Source of the DNA: Conoideocrella luteorostrata
Lineage: Eukaryota > Ascomycota > Sordariomycetes > Hypocreales > Clavicipitaceae
Assembly: GCA_032433595.1 (NCBI GenBank)
Contig: JASWJB010000207.1
Location: 1-64,000 of the forward strand
Direction: 5' to 3'
DNA length: 64,000 nucleotides
Shown: positions 11,190 to 23,488 of the stretch, piece by piece
How positions within the stretch are numbered: the first letter of the stretch is position 1
Layout: each line of letters opens with the position of its first letter
Program-made: the position numbers and the translations under genes
Notes under the pieces: model-generated
What the model was told of the DNA's origin: nothing
Database searches by the model: none
Seen by the model: only the letters and a program-made list of their open reading frames with translations

Positions 11190-13193
11190 ATGGCTCCATG
11201 GTCGTCCTGGTGTGTGACCAGATCGTGGCAGATTCTGACCCTTCTAGCCCTGTGGCCGGCCACAGCGGTAGCCGCCGACAAGTCTGCTGCCGACTACTAC
11301 GTCCACGATCTTCCTGGTCTTCCTAAGGATGCTCCCCCGATCAAGATGCATGCTGGGTAAGGCATCAGTCCTCGTCCGCTCATAATTATTTGAATTTGGA
11401 TTGCTGATATGGAAGCCGCAATCGCAGCCACATCGAGGTCTCCAAGGAACACAATGGCAACTTGTTCTTTTGGCATTTCCAGAACAATCACATCGCGAAC
11501 AAGCAAAGGACGGTGATATGGCTGAACGGCGGCCCAGGATGCAGCTCCGAAGATGGAGCTTTGATGGAGGTTGGCCCTTACAGAGTCAAGCATGACAAGT
11601 CTCTGGGGCTGAACAATGGTTCATGGAATGAGTTTGCTAACCTACTTTTTGTCGATAACCCTGTCGGAACGGGCTTCAGTTACGTCGATACCAATAGCTA
11701 TATCCACGAGTTGAAAACCATGGCCGACCAGTTTGTCATATTCCTAGAGAAATTCTTCAAGGTATTTCCGGAATATGAGCACGATGATGTGAGTTTCTTT
11801 CAGACTTAACCAGCTCATTGTTGGTATTGCTTTTAACCGGCGGGTTCTTTAGATCTACATCTCTGGCGAATCGTATGCTGGTCAACACATTCCCTACATC
11901 GCCAAGGCTATCCTCGATCGCAATGCTAAAAAAACTACGGCTGAAAGATGGAGTCTTCAGGGTCTTCTCATTGGAAACGGATGGATCTCCGCTCGGGACC
12001 AGTCGGATGCCTACTTGAAATTCAGTCTCCAGAAAGGTCTCATAGAGAAGGGATCGGACAAGGCTCAGCAACTTCAACATATGCAGCGAAATTGCGATAA
12101 GGTGCTGGCCACAGATCCTGGCCACGTTGACTATAGCGACTGCGAAGCTATCCTTCAGAAGATTCTGGACCTCACCAAACAAGGTTCTGGAGACCAGGAG
12201 TGCCTCAACATGTACGATGTACGGCTTAGGGATTCATTTCCTGCCTGCGGTATGAATTGGCCTCCGGATTTGAAGGATGTTGGTCCCTATTTACGACAGC
12301 CTCAGGTCATTGGCGCTCTGAATTTGGACAGGCAGCGAAACGCGGGTTGGCAGGAATGCAATAGTCAAGTCAACGCTGCCTTTAGGACTAAAAACTCGAC
12401 GGCCTCTATTTCTCTTTTCCCTGAAATTCTGAAACAGGTGCCGATCCTACTCTTTTCTGGTGCTGAAGATCTCATTTGCAACCATATCGGCACAGAGCAG
12501 TTGATTGCCAGCACGGAATGGAACGGGGGCAGGGGATTTGAAGTCACACCAGGTAATTGGGCGCCAAGAAGACAATGGACATTTGAAGGCGAAAATGCCG
12601 GTTTCTGGCAAGAAGCACGCAACCTGACATATGTCCTCTTCTACAATGCATCGCACATGGTGCCCTTTGACTACCCCCGACGCTCGCGAGACATGCTAGA
12701 CCGGTTTATGAAAGTTGATATCAGCGAAATTGGCGGAGTGCCGTCAGACAGCCGAATCGACGGCGAAAAGGGACCCGATACATCCGTTGGCGGGGCCACC
12801 AACAACACTCATTACCAAGAAGAGGAGACAAAGAAGAAGCTCACCCAGGCCCAGTGGCTCGCGTACCGGCGATCTGGTGAGGTTGTGCTCGGCATTGTCA
12901 TTGTTGCAGTAATTGTGTGGGGCTTCTTCATTTGGCGTCAGCGACGCAAGGGCGCCGCATACTCTGCTTTGCGAAGCGACGAAGCCGCCGGTCAGTCGCG
13001 GACTGGGCTTGCCGCCTTCCACGACAATCAGCGCGGCGGTGACCTCGAAGCCGCAGCATTTGATGAAACGACTGTGGACAACATTCCACTACAGGAATCG
13101 ATCGGTCGCAGTGAGGGCAAGTACAGCATTGGAGACGATAGCGATGAAGAGGAGGAGGAGGCTGCTGGCACGAAAGAGAAGAGGAACAAGTAA
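11190..13193 (+). CDS. kexA: Pheromone-processing carboxypeptidase KexA (Kex1 type, family S10)
   Basis: Three exons (11190-11356, 11428-11788, 11853-13193) encode 622 residues. The enzyme trims C-terminal Lys and Arg from peptides cut by the Kex2 protease and acts in the trans-Golgi. An N-terminal signal peptide (about residues 1-30) is followed by the S10 peptidase domain with the substrate-binding [10 protein letters not shown] motif. The catalytic triad is visible: Ser183 in GESYAG, Asp382 in [10 protein letters not shown] and His444 in NASHMVPFD. After a spacer comes one membrane segment near residues 520-538 ([18 protein letters not shown]) and an acidic cytosolic tail ending in a DSDEEEEEA cluster, as expected for a type I Golgi protein. 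Size and architecture match the family closely. The start was chosen because it opens directly onto the signal peptide; an earlier non-ATG reading into the C-run leader is unlikely. Confidence 0.95.
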
Positions 13194-13904
13194 TTCCTCG
13201 GATAAGACATCCGATTTTGTAGATGAGTGTACATCATCGTAAAGGGACATCGTGGCGTTAGGGGTCATTACGTGTATACCGGAGCCCGGTAATAGCTAAA
13301 ATAACAATGCTACCAGCTGCCAACGTATCGGTGCGAATTTTTATTGACATGCAACATGGCATCGTTGACACGCGACCTGGAGTAGATTGATGGTCTTTTG
13401 TTCGCCGAACCTGCTCTACCCTTTTTCAAAGCCACTTAATTAGGAGGACTCAGTTGTTCTTGTTTATGCTCAGCCGTGTAAGCTCCGGCCAGTTGTGCAC
13501 AGCCGCTAGATTTGTGCTCGCAGCTGTCACAACTGACGAGTGTAAGACGGCTGCCACCTTCTGTTTATATTTCGCGGCCCTTGCTTTTTTATATTTCCCT
13601 TCCTTCTACCTTGAGACATCTGCTTGGAATTGCCAATCAGCGGTATTGCAGTGAGTCCCTCTGCTGCGTGTTTCTCTTCTCTTCTCGCTCGGTATTGACG
13701 ACGTCCCGAAAGCGTTATCTGCATTCATCTCCTACCTGTACGTGAGTCCTTCTCGTCTCATCTGCTTCTGATTGACGGTTCTCTGATGTTCTCTGGAAAG
13801 CCGTCTTTCTCTTAGCCATCAATAACACAACCTTCCGAATTCTAATTGAAAGCTCTAGGCAAATTTTTTTTTCTTTTCGAGAAACTCTCAAGACTTCAAT
13901 CGCG
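13194..13904. promoter_or_regulatory. Intergenic region upstream of the zinc-knuckle gene
   Basis: No gene is seen. The last 350 bases are pyrimidine-rich on the plus strand with CTTCTC-type tracts and a T8 run just before the ATG, consistent with promoter and leader. GTGAGT-like donors near 13740 leave open a spliced 5' leader. Confidence 0.5.
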
Positions 13905-15673
13905 ATGGGTGATTGGGGAGTTACTGCCACCGACAACTGGGGTCAAGCCTCTGGTAGCGATTCATCCTGGAATCAACCTACCGTCACCTGCATGGCATGT
14001 AGCCAGGAAGGGTGAGTAGAACTTGAATGGTCACTCTTTTCACAGAAACTAATGAGTGTCTGCTAGTCATGAGGAGGCAAACTGCCCAAACCAACATGTT
14101 GGAGACGGCAATGAGGTCTCCGAAAATGACAAGTGTTTCAATTGTAACGAGGCCGGGTGAGTTACAGCATGATGATGAGTAAATTTTCTTGCTGAATGCC
14201 AGCTGACATGAGTGAGAAGACATCGTGCTGCTGAATGCCCTACCCCACGAGACAACACATGTCGCTACTGCAAGAAGGAAGGCCATATGGTTCGCGACTG
14301 CCCTGACAAGCCACCAATGACTTGTGAAAATTGTGGTCAAGAAGGTATGTTTGAGCTGAGTTCAGATGCCACAACTCCACCACATCCACAGTATTCAGAT
14401 ATTAACTGCGACTAGGACACATGAGAAAAAATTGTGAGAATGCCCGTGTGATCAATCGGGATCATATCGCGGACCTCAGTCCAGATGATGCTCTCGCCAA
14501 AATCAAAACTGCAGCTCTGGAACGTGATGTCGATGACGCCAAAGAAGGAGTGCAAGAGTACATCAAGGCGGTTGCGGGGGATGTAAATTATTATCAGCTC
14601 CAGGCTATGTTCATCGATGAAGGCATCAACCTTTGGCTTATTGCCACAGAACGTCAACTTGTCAATGTCTTCACGAACATGGATATCCAAGGTCATACTG
14701 GCAAGAAGTATACAATCTCTTACCGATTCTCGGATAAGCCTGAGCGACCCCGTGAGGTCGAGTCTTGGCCCAAGAGTCGTGAAGAGATTCTCAACAGACT
14801 TGAAGACGCGGGTGAAGTTGTGGACAGCGGGCTTCGTCGTTGCCATAACTGCAATGAGTTGGGCCACTCGTCAAAGTTTTGCACTGAGGAGAGAGTTGAG
14901 TCCAAGGCTCGGCCTGCCATTTCTTGCCACAACTGCGGCAATGAAGGCCACCGTATACGCGACTGTAAGTTCTCCAAGCTCCTCCGTGCTTTGAGATAAC
15001 CTTTCTCATGATTCTAGGCCCCGAACCACGCGTGGACAAGTTTGCATGCAGGAACTGCGGGTATGTTTTACTTTCCAGCAGTAAGAGCGGATGGCAACTG
15101 ACACAGATAGGAAATCCGGTCACCGAGCTTCTGATTGTGAGGAACCGCCGAACATGGATCTTGTGGAGTGCCGCAAATGCGGTGAGAGTAAGTCAATCCC
15201 CCCAGGCCATCTCATACCATTCGTTGTCTAATGCTTTGCAGAGGGCCATTTCGGAAAAGACTGCCCACAAGGCGGCGGTCGTGCATGTCGTAACTGTGGA
15301 CAGGAGGGTCACATGGCCAAGGAGTGCGAGGAGCCAAGAAACATGGACAATGTGACTTGTCGTAACTGCGAGAAGACTGGCCATTTCAGTCGAGACTGCC
15401 CCGAGCCAAAGGATTGTATGTTTTGCATAAGAAGTTACAAAATATGGCGAATACTGACCTTTCACAGGGAGCAAGGTGCAGTGCTCTAACTGCCAGCAGT
15501 ATGGACACACCAAAGTTCGGTGCAAAGAGCCTCTTGCCGAAGAAAACGATGGCTTCGATCAAGCAGGGGACAACTCCAACGGTAATGCTGGCGATGCTGG
15601 CGGTGCTGCTTGGCCCACCAACCAAGAGTCCGGCGACACAGGAGGTCCTACCGCGGACACCTCTGGCTGGTGA
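13905..15673 (+). CDS. CCHC zinc-knuckle nucleic-acid-binding protein with eleven knuckles (Gis2/Byr3/CNBP-like)
   Basis: Eight exons (13905-14011, 14067-14156, 14220-14344, 14416-14964, 15018-15060, 15111-15187, 15242-15415, 15468-15673) give 456 residues in frame. Four CX2CX4HX4C knuckles lie at the N-terminus. About 130 residues of charged, probably helical spacer with no zinc ligands follow, then seven more knuckles, then a Gly/Asn/Asp-rich tail. Such proteins bind single-stranded RNA or DNA; yeast Gis2 and human CNBP associate with mRNA and translation. The split 4+7 arrangement with a large insert differs from compact Gis2, which has seven knuckles, so exact orthology is uncertain. Introns 1-3 interrupt the Gly codon just before the zinc-binding His. 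Intron 2 ends in a weak GAAG acceptor, but nearer acceptors lead to a stop. Confidence 0.9.
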
Positions 15674-16231
15674 TCACAGCTCAGTTTCCAAATGAGCCGC
15701 CTCGTTGATTTCTTAGGAAATGGCTCTTTGCGCTGGGAATGAATTGTATCTGGTTTCTCAATGCACTGCTTTCGTATTAAGAGTTTTCTCTGGGCTGCAC
15801 GATTTACTTTTGATGTGCGCACACGCCGACAGAGACGAAGGGTTGCCGTGATCACATCATGAGCCGCATCCGAAGCGGAAACAATAGCTTCGCAGGCTTC
15901 AATAAAATTTATTGTTACGAGTTATGATAAGTATTTAAAACATTATTTCTTCCCCGTGATGCCGTGAATAGGGGCCAACTAGATGTGTTACACCCCATTG
16001 GCTAGATCGGAGATGTGCAACCCCCGCATCTAGCCGAGGCTCGGTCGTTAGTCCATGCAGTAGGTGAGGATGAATGATAAATAAGAGCAGTCCAATTCGT
16101 ATATTGCATGGCATCACTCGAGCTGGCTGATTTCCTTCACAGTCAAAAGAGCTGCTTCCCCGATAAAATCAATAAAGTGACAATTAGTTTTGTCATAAAG
16201 CCCAACGTATTTCCGCCGAAAATTTGACAAC
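15674..16231. promoter_or_regulatory. Intergenic region between zinc-knuckle gene and GST-like gene
   Basis: No gene is seen. It holds the probable 3' end of the zinc-knuckle gene (AATAAAA near 15901) and the promoter of the next gene. Confidence 0.5.
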
Positions 16232-17300
16232 ATGGCTGACCAGAAGATCATTTTCTACCAATACACATTCTCTCCGTATGCCCGGCGAGTCGCATGGTAT
16301 TTGACTCTTCGAGGAATACCATTTACCACATGCGTATGATACCTCTAAACTTTCTTGACATCAGGGTCATGCAGCTAATGAAGGGAAAAATCAGCATCAA
16401 CCCGCAGTGATGCCTCGCCCGGACGTTGCTCGCCTAGGAATTGGATATCGGCGAATCCCACTCCTCGCCATCGGCAGAGATGTCTACCTCGATACCCGCC
16501 TTCAGCTCCAGAAGCTCGAGGCCTTGGATATTCCCGCTCCTCGTCTGGGATCTAGTGAAGCCGATCATCGCGCGATCGAGCGCCTACTAAGCTCCTTCAT
16601 GACGGACGCTGGCGTCTTCGGCTGGGCGGCATCTCTGCTCCCTTCTGATCTACCTCTCCTCAAGGACCCAGCCTTTCAAAAGGACAGAGAGGAATTTTCA
16701 GGCGTCAAACGGACCCCCGACACTGTAGCGCGCGTTCGTCCTGTTGCTTTGCGCGAGCTAGCTTCCGTGTTTAAGCTCCTGGAGACGACTCTCCTGGCTG
16801 ACAACAGGGAATGGATCCTGAACACCCCATCACCTAGTTTGGCGGACATTGAGGCCATCTTTCCACTTCACTGGATGGTCGGCGTTCCAGGTGCTTTGCC
16901 GAAAGATAAGTTTTCGCCCGAGGTGTATCCCAAAGTATATGCGTGGATTGGGAGATTTGATAACGCGGTCAAGGCTGCGGGGAAGAAATTAGGGAAGCAG
17001 CCCAAGATATCTGGCGAGGAGGCGAGCAAGTTCATTGTCGGGTCGCAGTATCATGAGAGCGAGATTGGGGTTGACAAGACGGATCATGAGGTCGTGAGTT
17101 TGGGGTTGGCGAAGGGGGATCCGGTGGTGGTTGGACCTACGGATTCTGGGAGGACGGGCATTGACAATGGGAGGTTGGTCGGGATTGGAGCCGAGGAGGT
17201 TGTGTATGAGACGGGTGGTGCTGATGGTGCTGTGAGAGTCCATGCGCCGAGACATGGGTTTAGAATCAGGAAGGGGAAAGGGGATGAAGGGAAGTTGTAG
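16232..17300 (+). CDS. Glutathione S-transferase-like protein
   Basis: Two exons (16232-16333 and 16395-17300) give 335 residues. Exon 1 supplies the first thioredoxin-fold strand and helix: IIFYQYTFSPYARRVAWYL is a typical start of GST N-domains. Exon 2 continues with QPAVMPRPDV and YRRIPLLAIGRDVYLDT, matching the conserved cis-Pro and substrate-loop region (IPLLAIG). A helical C-terminal half and about 100 residues with a different Gly/Val-rich character follow. The protein is longer than a classic GST (about 220 residues). The usual catalytic Ser/Cys position in the FSPYARR motif is not obvious, so enzymatic activity is uncertain. The intron is 61 nt and in phase 0. Confidence 0.8.
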
Positions 17301-20300
17301 GGTGATTTCGGTGATGTCTCGGGGAGAGAGTGGCCATCATTTGTGGTTTTATGAAGTTAGCTAATATGGATGTATAATGTTGAACTATTTCCTTGGTGTT
17401 TACAAGTGAATCGGCATCGCCGGATATCGTGTGAGGCGCGCTTAGTGATCGATTTTATGAGGTCCTGAATGTTCATCTGCACTTGCTTGGTGAGGATGCC
17501 TTGTCGTAAGATGGATAATACATGCAACTAGACTATATGGCATCATGGGCATAAATGCTGCTTGTAACTCTCACGACCAAAGTCAATAATGCTCAGCCCT
17601 CAGCACGCAGAAATTTGAGGTGAACGAATGAGCTTAGGTAGCAGACCAGACCATTGCATGGATATTAATAGTTGTATTTATTATTGTTACTATTGTCGTC
17701 ACTTATGGACTCGTCTCAATACGCAAGTCCCTATGACTCAGGGCCGTTTATACCCTGCTGGAGAACATTGACCAACGGTTCGATATTCACAGTGTAGGAT
17801 TTGCGGAATCATTGTATTTTTGAACATTTTGTGTAGTTGTAGTTATAATTGTAATTGTACGCAGCGCTCCTCGGAGGGTAGCAAAGACTGATGCACGCAG
17901 GCCTACCCTACAGATATTAGTCGGCACAACGTGACGGCGTTTCGTCGCTGCTTTCGTGAGATCTAATGATCTTTCTTGGGAAATCTGTACAATAGATAAT
18001 ATGTGCAGGGCATTCGCATTTGAGTTCTTCAAGCGAATGATTTTTTTGTAGATTATTGTTTGTCACGGGGAATTGAAATATAGTGGTTTGAAGACCATCT
18101 CTCTTTCTCTCTCTATTGAGCTGAGGCGGGACGGTGATGGCGACAGGGCTTCTTTGGAGGCGGTGCTCCTTATTGTTTGCTCCGTACCGACATGGCCATT
18201 GCAATGAATACTACGGAGTGTGATAGCCGTAACGGGCGCGGAAAGAACATTTAGTCTGTTATGGCAAGCACGGAGTAGTTAGCTAAGCCGCTGCAAGCGT
18301 ATCAGGTATACATATCCATTGACTTTTATTCTGGTACATGGTGCTGGGAGTATTTCTTAATTGGACAAAGTCCTTATTTCGATAATAGTGACCGGCAGGT
18401 GGGCTCCGATCGCGGTTTGGAGAAGTCTGTAACACAACAGCAACGGGTTGACTTACTGAATGTACGCACAACGTTGGATGCCGACAACTTATCTCTCTCC
18501 TTCCACAACGGCACGTGATACAAGCTTCGCTATGTGAGATGTTGCTAAAACATGCATAATGGACATAACACGGCATTGGTGGGTGTTTAGGTCAGAACAG
18601 TTTCGCCTGTTTTGTGCTGGGTCTACGGAGTACTAGTTCCCGATTTCACACAGCTGTGACGTAAGAATGTCGTGGTGTACGGAGTAGAGAGTCACCGACA
18701 TATTTGGCTGGACTTGGCGCAGGGTAACAATAGACAAGATGCAACAGTCTGAACCCCCCTCCCCCTTTTCCCCTCCTTTGATAATTGTTGCATACCTTGG
18801 ACTCAACTTCATGTTTTTCGTTGATTTTTGTTGACAGACACACAACTAAACTTGTACAGAAAACTAGCACACTTCAAGACAGCGAGCCCATCAGATCCGG
18901 GTATCCAAGTCGAGGGCATGGAGCTGACGTCATCCTAGTCGAGTAGCGCGACGTGGTCTTAGTGGGCCCCTGTCCAAGTCTCTTCACAGTGTTGGAAGCG
19001 GTGGGGCTGGATTGCCAAGTTACTAACACTGTGCTGGCAGCCCATCCTCCGTCGCGTTCGTCTGCAATGAACCGGAATTACTTTACGGAGTATGAGATAC
19101 TAGCAGGCCCTTTCCCGCCAAGTTTGGCGAATCAAGCAAGCGAACCTCAACGGGGATGTAGCTATGAGGTGTTCATCTCTAGTTTTTGCAAAAGAAATAA
19201 CTCCGTCTCCTCGTTGACGACGTATGCATTTTGCAAGATTCATCGCTCTGGGAATGGCAAGCAGTGGTAGGTAGCCAGCTGTTGCAGGACATTACAAATC
19301 AACCATCCTTCGGAAGACGGACGATTCATGGCTGTGCCCCTCCTTTTGCTGTTAGCGGCGGCGGGTTGTAAAGGTCGAAGGGTTATTTCACCATTTGTTA
19401 CGGAGTAGACGCCTCCGGCAAAGCACAGATAACAATGTCAAATCAGATCATGAAAGGCTGTGACTGATTTGCCACTCGAACAACCGGTTCAACTTTGTAG
19501 GAGGACCAAAGGCCTGTCCCTATCGTCTCTGTGGCTGTCCAGCAATGTGCCGCATACGCTCCTCGCCAGCACGTCATGGAAGTCTCGTATCTCAGCGAAA
19601 ACCTTTGGGTTGTTAGATTGTGCGGAGTTTGAATGGTGAATGGTTAATGGGCACAGGGTCGCGTTGGCGTTAATCATTGCCATGAACGGATCGAGGTGCA
19701 ACTCATCCGCGTGCTTAGCGGCTACAAAAACATGCCGGCTGGATCTAGCTGCAGAAATGGACTTACAATTTGGCATTGAGGAGCGACTGCGAGTTGCTGT
19801 AATCTGTCTGATCAATCTGAGAGCACATGAGTATCCGGAGGTCATTATTTGGAGGAGCAGAATGCCACAGTGCTGAGCCAATAGGCATGGGACACTGGGG
19901 GACACACCAGCACCCATTCCCACGCGCTTTACAGCCGGGGGTACACTTGGACACGCCATCCAAACCGAGTGGAGTCGCTGGAGGGGAGGCGGGGCCTGCC
20001 AGTGGACGCAAATGGACGCAGAGGACAGTGCGCAGATCATCAGTCGTGGACAATCACCGTCTCGAACGGTATTGGCCAGACATGCCAAGTGTGCATGCAC
20101 GGGTTAACGCACTGGTCGATGCACCGTGCGAAGAGCCTACAGTGTTCACTTTTTTATTTTATTTTATTTGGGGACTTGAAAGTCTCGTAACCATTATCTT
20201 GGCCCGATTAGCAAGTTTTGCTCACACGGCGATACGGGCTATTCACCAGCCTCCATACCATCCATACCAAAATTTTTTTTTGGGGGTGGGTGGTTGTTGA

Positions 20301-21553
20301 GGAGGAAAAGCTCCGTATTTGATACACCCTGAAACGGTTTGTCTATGGAAAGCGCATCAAACGAAAAGGACGTCGTAAACGGAGAGGGGTTGTTAAGGGA
20401 TGGTGAAATTATTTGGACGAAATGACGGCACAATATCATTTATGCTACATTGGTGATGATGTGCATTGCATTCTACTACTGCGCGTACGGAGTAGCTTGA
20501 ACTCGTGGCGTGGTTAAACTGTCTGTCCTTCACCGACTGTGCATGAAGCACACGTTCGTAAGAAGACGGCAGCATGAATGCATCAGTACTTCATGTCCAG
20601 GCCGGAGTCGATATAAACATCTTGTCCAACGCGAGCAATTGATGGAGTAGTCACTGTATCGTCTTTCGCAACACTTTTTGTTTTTCTGTCTACCAATTAG
20701 GGGGAGTAGTTGTCGCATCTCGTCGCGCCCGTCCGTCGATTCATGGGCGAATCGACCGATGTCAAGCAATCAGGGTGGTTCCTTGCCCGAAATGCCCGAC
20801 CTGCCCGACTATTCTCAGGTTCCCGCACAGTGCGAGTGCATCAATGACCTGCCGGTTTGTCAGCCAGTCAACTCCACGGCCGATACTTCCTTCCCTGGCT
20901 TTGTCCTTTGACCTGGACCCGCCCTCCAGCTGTTGGCTGAAGCCTGAAGCCAAGGGCAAGGAGCCGAGAGCCATTCCAAGACCCCCCCCGGCGCCGCCAT
21001 TAGCTTTTTTTTCCTTTCTGCGCCTTCTTTTTCGCTGCTTCCTCACAACGTCATCTCTGACGTCTTTTCTCTTTCTAAATTTGAGCGTGAGCCCCTTCAC
21101 AATTGCCTGCTTGCCCGCAATACCACACAGAGCTGCGCGCGCATACTCATCCCGCATTTGGCTGCAAAAGAAGCTTGTAGCTTGCGACGCACACTACTTT
21201 TCTTGTTATTTCTTGATTTGGGCAAGACTCTTGCTCGTCGACGCGCCGTCGCAGAGTTTCCTCCCCGGCCCCCCCCCCTCCCTTGCCCCGTGCCGACTGC
21301 TGCGTGTTCTGTATCCGTATGCTGCAGGTGTAAATCTTCACCCAGCCCAGACAACGCCTGCGGGTTGGCAACGCTTGCTTCAACCACGGCAACCTAGCCT
21401 CCCAACATAAACGCCTCTGACATCTGTCCGTCGCCGTCTCTGACCTCATCAGCCCTCTTTTTGTTTCTTCCATCTACCTCATCTGCCTTCCACTTTGCCC
21501 CACCCCAGTACCAAGCCGTCTCGCACTCCATACTACATCATACATATTGTGTC
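17301..21553. promoter_or_regulatory. 4.2 kb gap upstream of atfA
   Basis: I find no supported gene. Overlapping ORFs of 203 and 157 codons on opposite strands around 19489-20300 have no recognisable features. TACGGAGTA elements occur at 18212, 18623, 18678, 19084, 19399 and 20486. A perfect CRE palindrome (TGACGTCA) lies at 18925-18932. The last 700 bases are strongly pyrimidine-rich and probably form the promoter and long leader of atfA; a 211-codon ORF there (20775-21410) looks like leader composition, not protein. Confidence 0.5.
21048..21063. promoter_or_regulatory. Inverted pair of CRE half-sites upstream of atfA
   Basis: ACGTCA at 21048-21053 and TGACGT at 21058-21063 are separated by TCTC, forming an inverted pair 491 bp upstream of the atfA start. 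ATF/CREB bZIP proteins bind TGACGTCA and its TGACGT half-site. Autoregulation is an inference. Confidence 0.45.
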
Positions 21554-23488
21554 ATGATGGGGACTTCTCCTACAACCGAGTCGAAGTCCCCCAAACCGTC
21601 CAACAACACGACATCGCGGCAAGGTGAGCCACATTGAGCCTCTCTTTGAGCCTCACATCCTTCCTATTCCATCCTTGTACTCTTGTCACATTACTCTGTC
21701 CGGCTACACGTTGCACCCTCTCAGTTGAGTGTATACGCTGTGTGTTTCCTGCTCACGCTCCCCTCCCCTTCCCCTGTCGTCATTCAGGATAGCCAGATAG
21801 TTCCCCCATCCTAACCCCTCCTACCTTGTGCCTGAATATCCCCAAAAAACACCAATACCTGTCATTCACTGTCGCTTACACGTGTTTGTCACTGCCGATG
21901 TAGATTCAGTCCCGAACTCCAAGGCCGACTCCTCCGCGAAGCCAGACGGTGCGTCTAATGCGGAACCCGCCACAAAACCTCTTGCGCCGCCGCCGAGACC
22001 TAGTCAACAAACGCAAGGAAATAATACACCCGACTACTTCGCTGGCCAAGTCGGCGGATCTCTCAGTCTGGAGCCCAATCCCTTCGAACAGTCTTTCGGG
22101 GGCGGCAGTGGTCCTGAGACCCCAGGAGGCACAAAATTGCCTTCTGTCGCCTCATTAACCTCGCCATCGTCACTTCTTCCTGGCGGTAACACTACACCAT
22201 TCAATTGGGGACCTGGTTCATTGCGTACCGGCCCCTTGAGTCCTGCCATGTTGTCCGGACCGGCCAACGATTACTTCAGTGATACGCATCACCTTCGAGG
22301 CGGGTTCCCGACTCCAAACGAGTCATCGTTACGATCTGGTCTCACACCTGGGGGCAGTGGATCTATGTTCCCTGCCCCGAGTCCAAACTCTCAGGCTCTT
22401 TTTGCACAGCTTGCCAGTGGCGGCGCAACTCCTAGTACACTAGACTTTCATCGAACAGCCATAAGCGCAGCGGCAGCAAAGCGCGATCAAAACCCTCCCG
22501 GACAGCAACAGACGCTCCCACAACAACAACAACAGCAACAGCAGCCAGTGACGTCACAGCCATCTGATATGCCCAACGGCACAGTGACCGTTAAAACGGA
22601 GCCAAAGCAGGCTTCTGGCCCCTTTGATCCACACGATAACGACGCAGCCAATGGTCTATTTATGCTTGCACAAGGCGCACAAAGTAGGAACGGCGCCCAA
22701 GCAGCAAACCAGTTTGCTACAACCGGCGCACCTAGTCACGCTCACCCAGCTCCTGCATCCACAAAAAACCCAAACACATCGCCCCAAATGTCAAGTGGTA
22801 AAGGTGCATCACGAGGTGTTAGTGAAGGCACCAACGGGTCCAACGAAAGTGAGCACACCAAGCCGGCTCCCAAGGGCAAAGGCAAGAAGGGCACAGGCGC
22901 GACCAACGGTAGACGGAAAGCAGACGACACTCCGCCAAAGCCACCTCCTAGTAAGAAGTCAAAGGGGAACGCTGGTGCTGTAAACGGCATGTCTCATGAA
23001 GAATCAGATGAGGAAGAGGACGATGACGACGAGATTACAAACGAAGACGGCACCAAGTCAAAGATGACGGATGAAGAAAAGAGGAAGAATTTTCTCGAAA
23101 GAAATCGGTATGTCTTATTCTATTGTGCAGAATTGTTTTAAATTAAAGGGCTACTCTGATAACGTTAAACAGTGTTGCTGCGCTCAAATGCCGTCAACGT
23201 AAGAAGCAGTGGCTTGCCAACCTGCAGAACAAGGTTGAGCTGTATAGCAGCGAGAACGACGCGCTTACAGGTCAAATTACACAACTGAGAGAAGAAGTTG
23301 TAAACTTGAAGACCCTGTTACTCGCGCACAAGGACTGCCCTGTCACTCAACAACAAGGTCTTCACGGGGCCTTTATGTCTCAGGTAGTGGAACCCTTCAA
23401 CGCACAGATGAACCCTTATGGAATGGCCGGACCAATGTCCAACCAGCAAGTCATGGCTGGACAAGGTGTGCAGCGACGATTCTCATAG
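21554..23488 (+). CDS. atfA: ATF/CREB-family bZIP stress transcription factor AtfA
   Basis: Three exons (21554-21623, 21904-23107, 23173-23488) give 529 residues. AtfA works downstream of the SakA/Hog1 MAP kinase in osmotic and oxidative stress and conidial survival. Conserved blocks are visible in order: an LEPNPFEQSF segment near residue 80 (Aft1 osmotic-stress region), the PSVASLTSPSSLLPGG to GPLSPAML region (HRA), the GLTPGGSGSMFPAPSPNSQ to FHRTA region (HRR), a polyglutamine run, a Lys-rich stretch, an acidic patch (EEDDDDE), then the bZIP near 410-470 with basic region NFLERNRVAALKCRQRKKQW and a leucine zipper. Intron 2 falls inside the basic region after the second base of an Arg codon. 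Intron 1 is long (280 bp). Exon 1 was chosen because it restores SRQDSVPNS, which starts at an ATG directly. Both introns are needed for a full protein. Confidence 0.93.
22549..22556. promoter_or_regulatory. Perfect CRE palindrome (TGACGTCA) inside the atfA coding region
   Basis: The octamer lies in exon 2, just after the polyglutamine codons. It may be chance, but it is a consensus site for the encoded factor. Confidence 0.3.

Noticed and set aside
19489..20300. Overlapping ORFs of 203 codons (minus) and 157 codons (plus)
   Set aside because: Neither has a recognisable domain, splice continuity or coding-like composition, and they overlap on opposite strands. They are most likely chance ORFs in GC-rich intergenic DNA.
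20775..21410. 211-codon plus-strand ORF rich in Pro, Ser, Leu and Phe
   Set aside because: Its composition reflects the pyrimidine-rich promoter and leader of atfA; there is no domain, and it lies directly upstream of the true start.
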